Positions 63,543 to 64,000 of a stretch of DNA of 64,000 bases are shown one piece after another. The DNA is taken from positions 62,001 to 126,000 of the forward strand of contig JAHDQO010000004.1 of the NCBI GenBank assembly GCA_018433765.1, in the 5' to 3' direction. Source of the stretch: Tissierellales bacterium (GTDB lineage: Bacteria; Bacillota; Clostridia; Tissierellales; Sedimentibacteraceae). The notes under the pieces are model-generated. The model made no database searches, had not been told where the DNA came from, and saw nothing but the letters and a program-made list of their open reading frames with translations. The position numbers and the translations under genes are program-made. How positions within the stretch are numbered: the stretch's first letter is position 1; each line of letters begins with the position of its first letter.

Positions 63543-64000
63543 ATGAGTGATGTAGTTAAAGACATTACAAAAATAAAAAATTATGAACTTTTTATAGATT
63601 ACCGTGAAACTAAAAGTAAAGAAACTAGAAATGAAATATTTAAGAAATATAAATATATAGCAGAGATTGTTTCAAAAAGGTTCATAAACAAAGGCATTGA
63701 ATATGATGATATATATCAAATAGCATGTATTGGACTATTATATGCTATTGATAGATATGATATCGAAAAAGGATTTGAATTTACAAGTTTTGCAACTCCT
63801 ACAATAATAGGTGAGATAAAAAAGTATTTTAGAGATAAAGGCTGGTCTATTAGGGTTCCAAGAAGAATTCAGGAAGCTTCAAAAAAAATAAATGATGCAA
63901 AAGATATACTGGTGCAGAAATTACAGAGAACTCCTAAAGTAAAGGATTTATCAGATTTCTTAGGGTATACTGAAGAAGACATATTAGAAGCAATGGAAGC
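63543..64000 (+). CDS. Sigma-70 family factor, SigB/SigF type (N-terminal part, cut by window edge)
   Basis: An open frame from ATG 63543 to the window edge (152 codons). Region 2 is clear: EIVSKRFINKGIEYDDIYQIACIGLLYAIDRYDIEKGFEFTSFATPTIIGEIKKYFRDKGWSIRVPRR. The GEIKKYFRDKGW and VPRR motifs are those of SigB/SigF/SigG factors. Region 3 begins at QEASKKI. AAAGGA lies 11 bases before the ATG. Preceded by STAS and RsbW-like genes, it is the output of a partner-switching circuit for stress or sporulation. Confidence 0.92.
   Translation, partial: MSDVVKDITKIKNYELFIDYRETKSKETRNEIFKKYKYIAEIVSKRFINKGIEYDDIYQIACIGLLYAIDRYDIEKGFEFTSFATPTIIGEIKKYFRDKGWSIRVPRRIQEASKKINDAKDILVQKLQRTPKVKDLSDFLGYTEEDILEAME

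Overview
The window is AT-rich (roughly 30% G+C by eye) and carries the chromosomal replication origin region of a low-GC Firmicute. The gene set points to an anaerobic member of the Clostridia/Tissierellia. The conserved order rpmH-rnpA-yidD-yidC-jag-mnmE-mnmG-rsmG-noc-parA-parB lies on the minus strand, and dnaA-dnaN-yaaA-recF-gyrB-gyrA on the plus strand, on either side of an intergenic region (about 53.75-54.22 kb) with DnaA boxes. An HndABCD-type [FeFe]-hydrogenase operon, class 1B dihydroorotate dehydrogenase (PyrDK) and selenium/molybdenum cofactor genes fit a strict anaerobe. No tRNA, rRNA, CRISPR array, prophage or insertion sequence was recognised.

Layout. 0-5.7 kb: an ABC exporter pair (permease cut by the left edge), a GntR regulator with a membrane protein and a lipoprotein hydrolase, and a DUF3006/metallo-beta-lactamase pair. 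5.9-10.7 kb: a second ABC exporter operon (ATPase, two ABC-2 permeases, a membrane-anchored protein). It is interrupted by a compact type I toxin-antitoxin locus that no long ORF reveals. 11-13 kb: HD-GYP and flavodoxin-fold genes on plus. 13-15.7 kb: a DHHW/MBOAT O-acetylation pair. 15.8-21.7 kb: molybdenum cofactor genes (MOSC, moaC, moaA, a moeA-PBP fusion, moeA), with a tandem repeat array between the two moeA genes. 22-24.6 kb: envelope genes (M23 peptidase, bactofilin, LCP ligase). 24.7-28.2 kb: a ModE-type regulator and a FecCD-family importer with a ModE-like operator, probably an oxyanion importer. 28.5-34.7 kb: the pyr operon pyrB-I-C-F-K-D-E behind a PyrR-type attenuator leader. 34.7-40 kb: GDPD, DUF951, YedF, CvpA, a beta-propeller-like protein and a class V aminotransferase. 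40.2-44.9 kb: hydrogenase operon with an exact parS site. 44.9-53.8 kb: origin-left genes. 54.2-64 kb: origin-right genes, ending in a STAS / anti-sigma / sigma factor module cut by the right edge.

Most genes point away from the origin and so are co-directional with replication. The exceptions are three head-on islands at 11.1-13.0, 22.0-24.6 and 26.4-28.2 kb. The Mo cofactor genes, the ModE box and the YedF/class V aminotransferase pair suggest the organism uses molybdenum (or tungsten) enzymes, possibly selenium-dependent hydroxylases, encoded elsewhere. The Noc protein carries the four Noc specificity residues, and an exact Noc-binding site sits in the moeA-PBP gene.

The least ordinary features are: the toxin-antitoxin locus with both promoters, a sequestered ribosome-binding site and a 5'-3' pairing; a family of repeats that contain or abut the stop codons of at least eight genes; the double PyrR site before pyrB; the ModE-like operator on a FecCD-type transporter; and a probable AUA start for rsmG.
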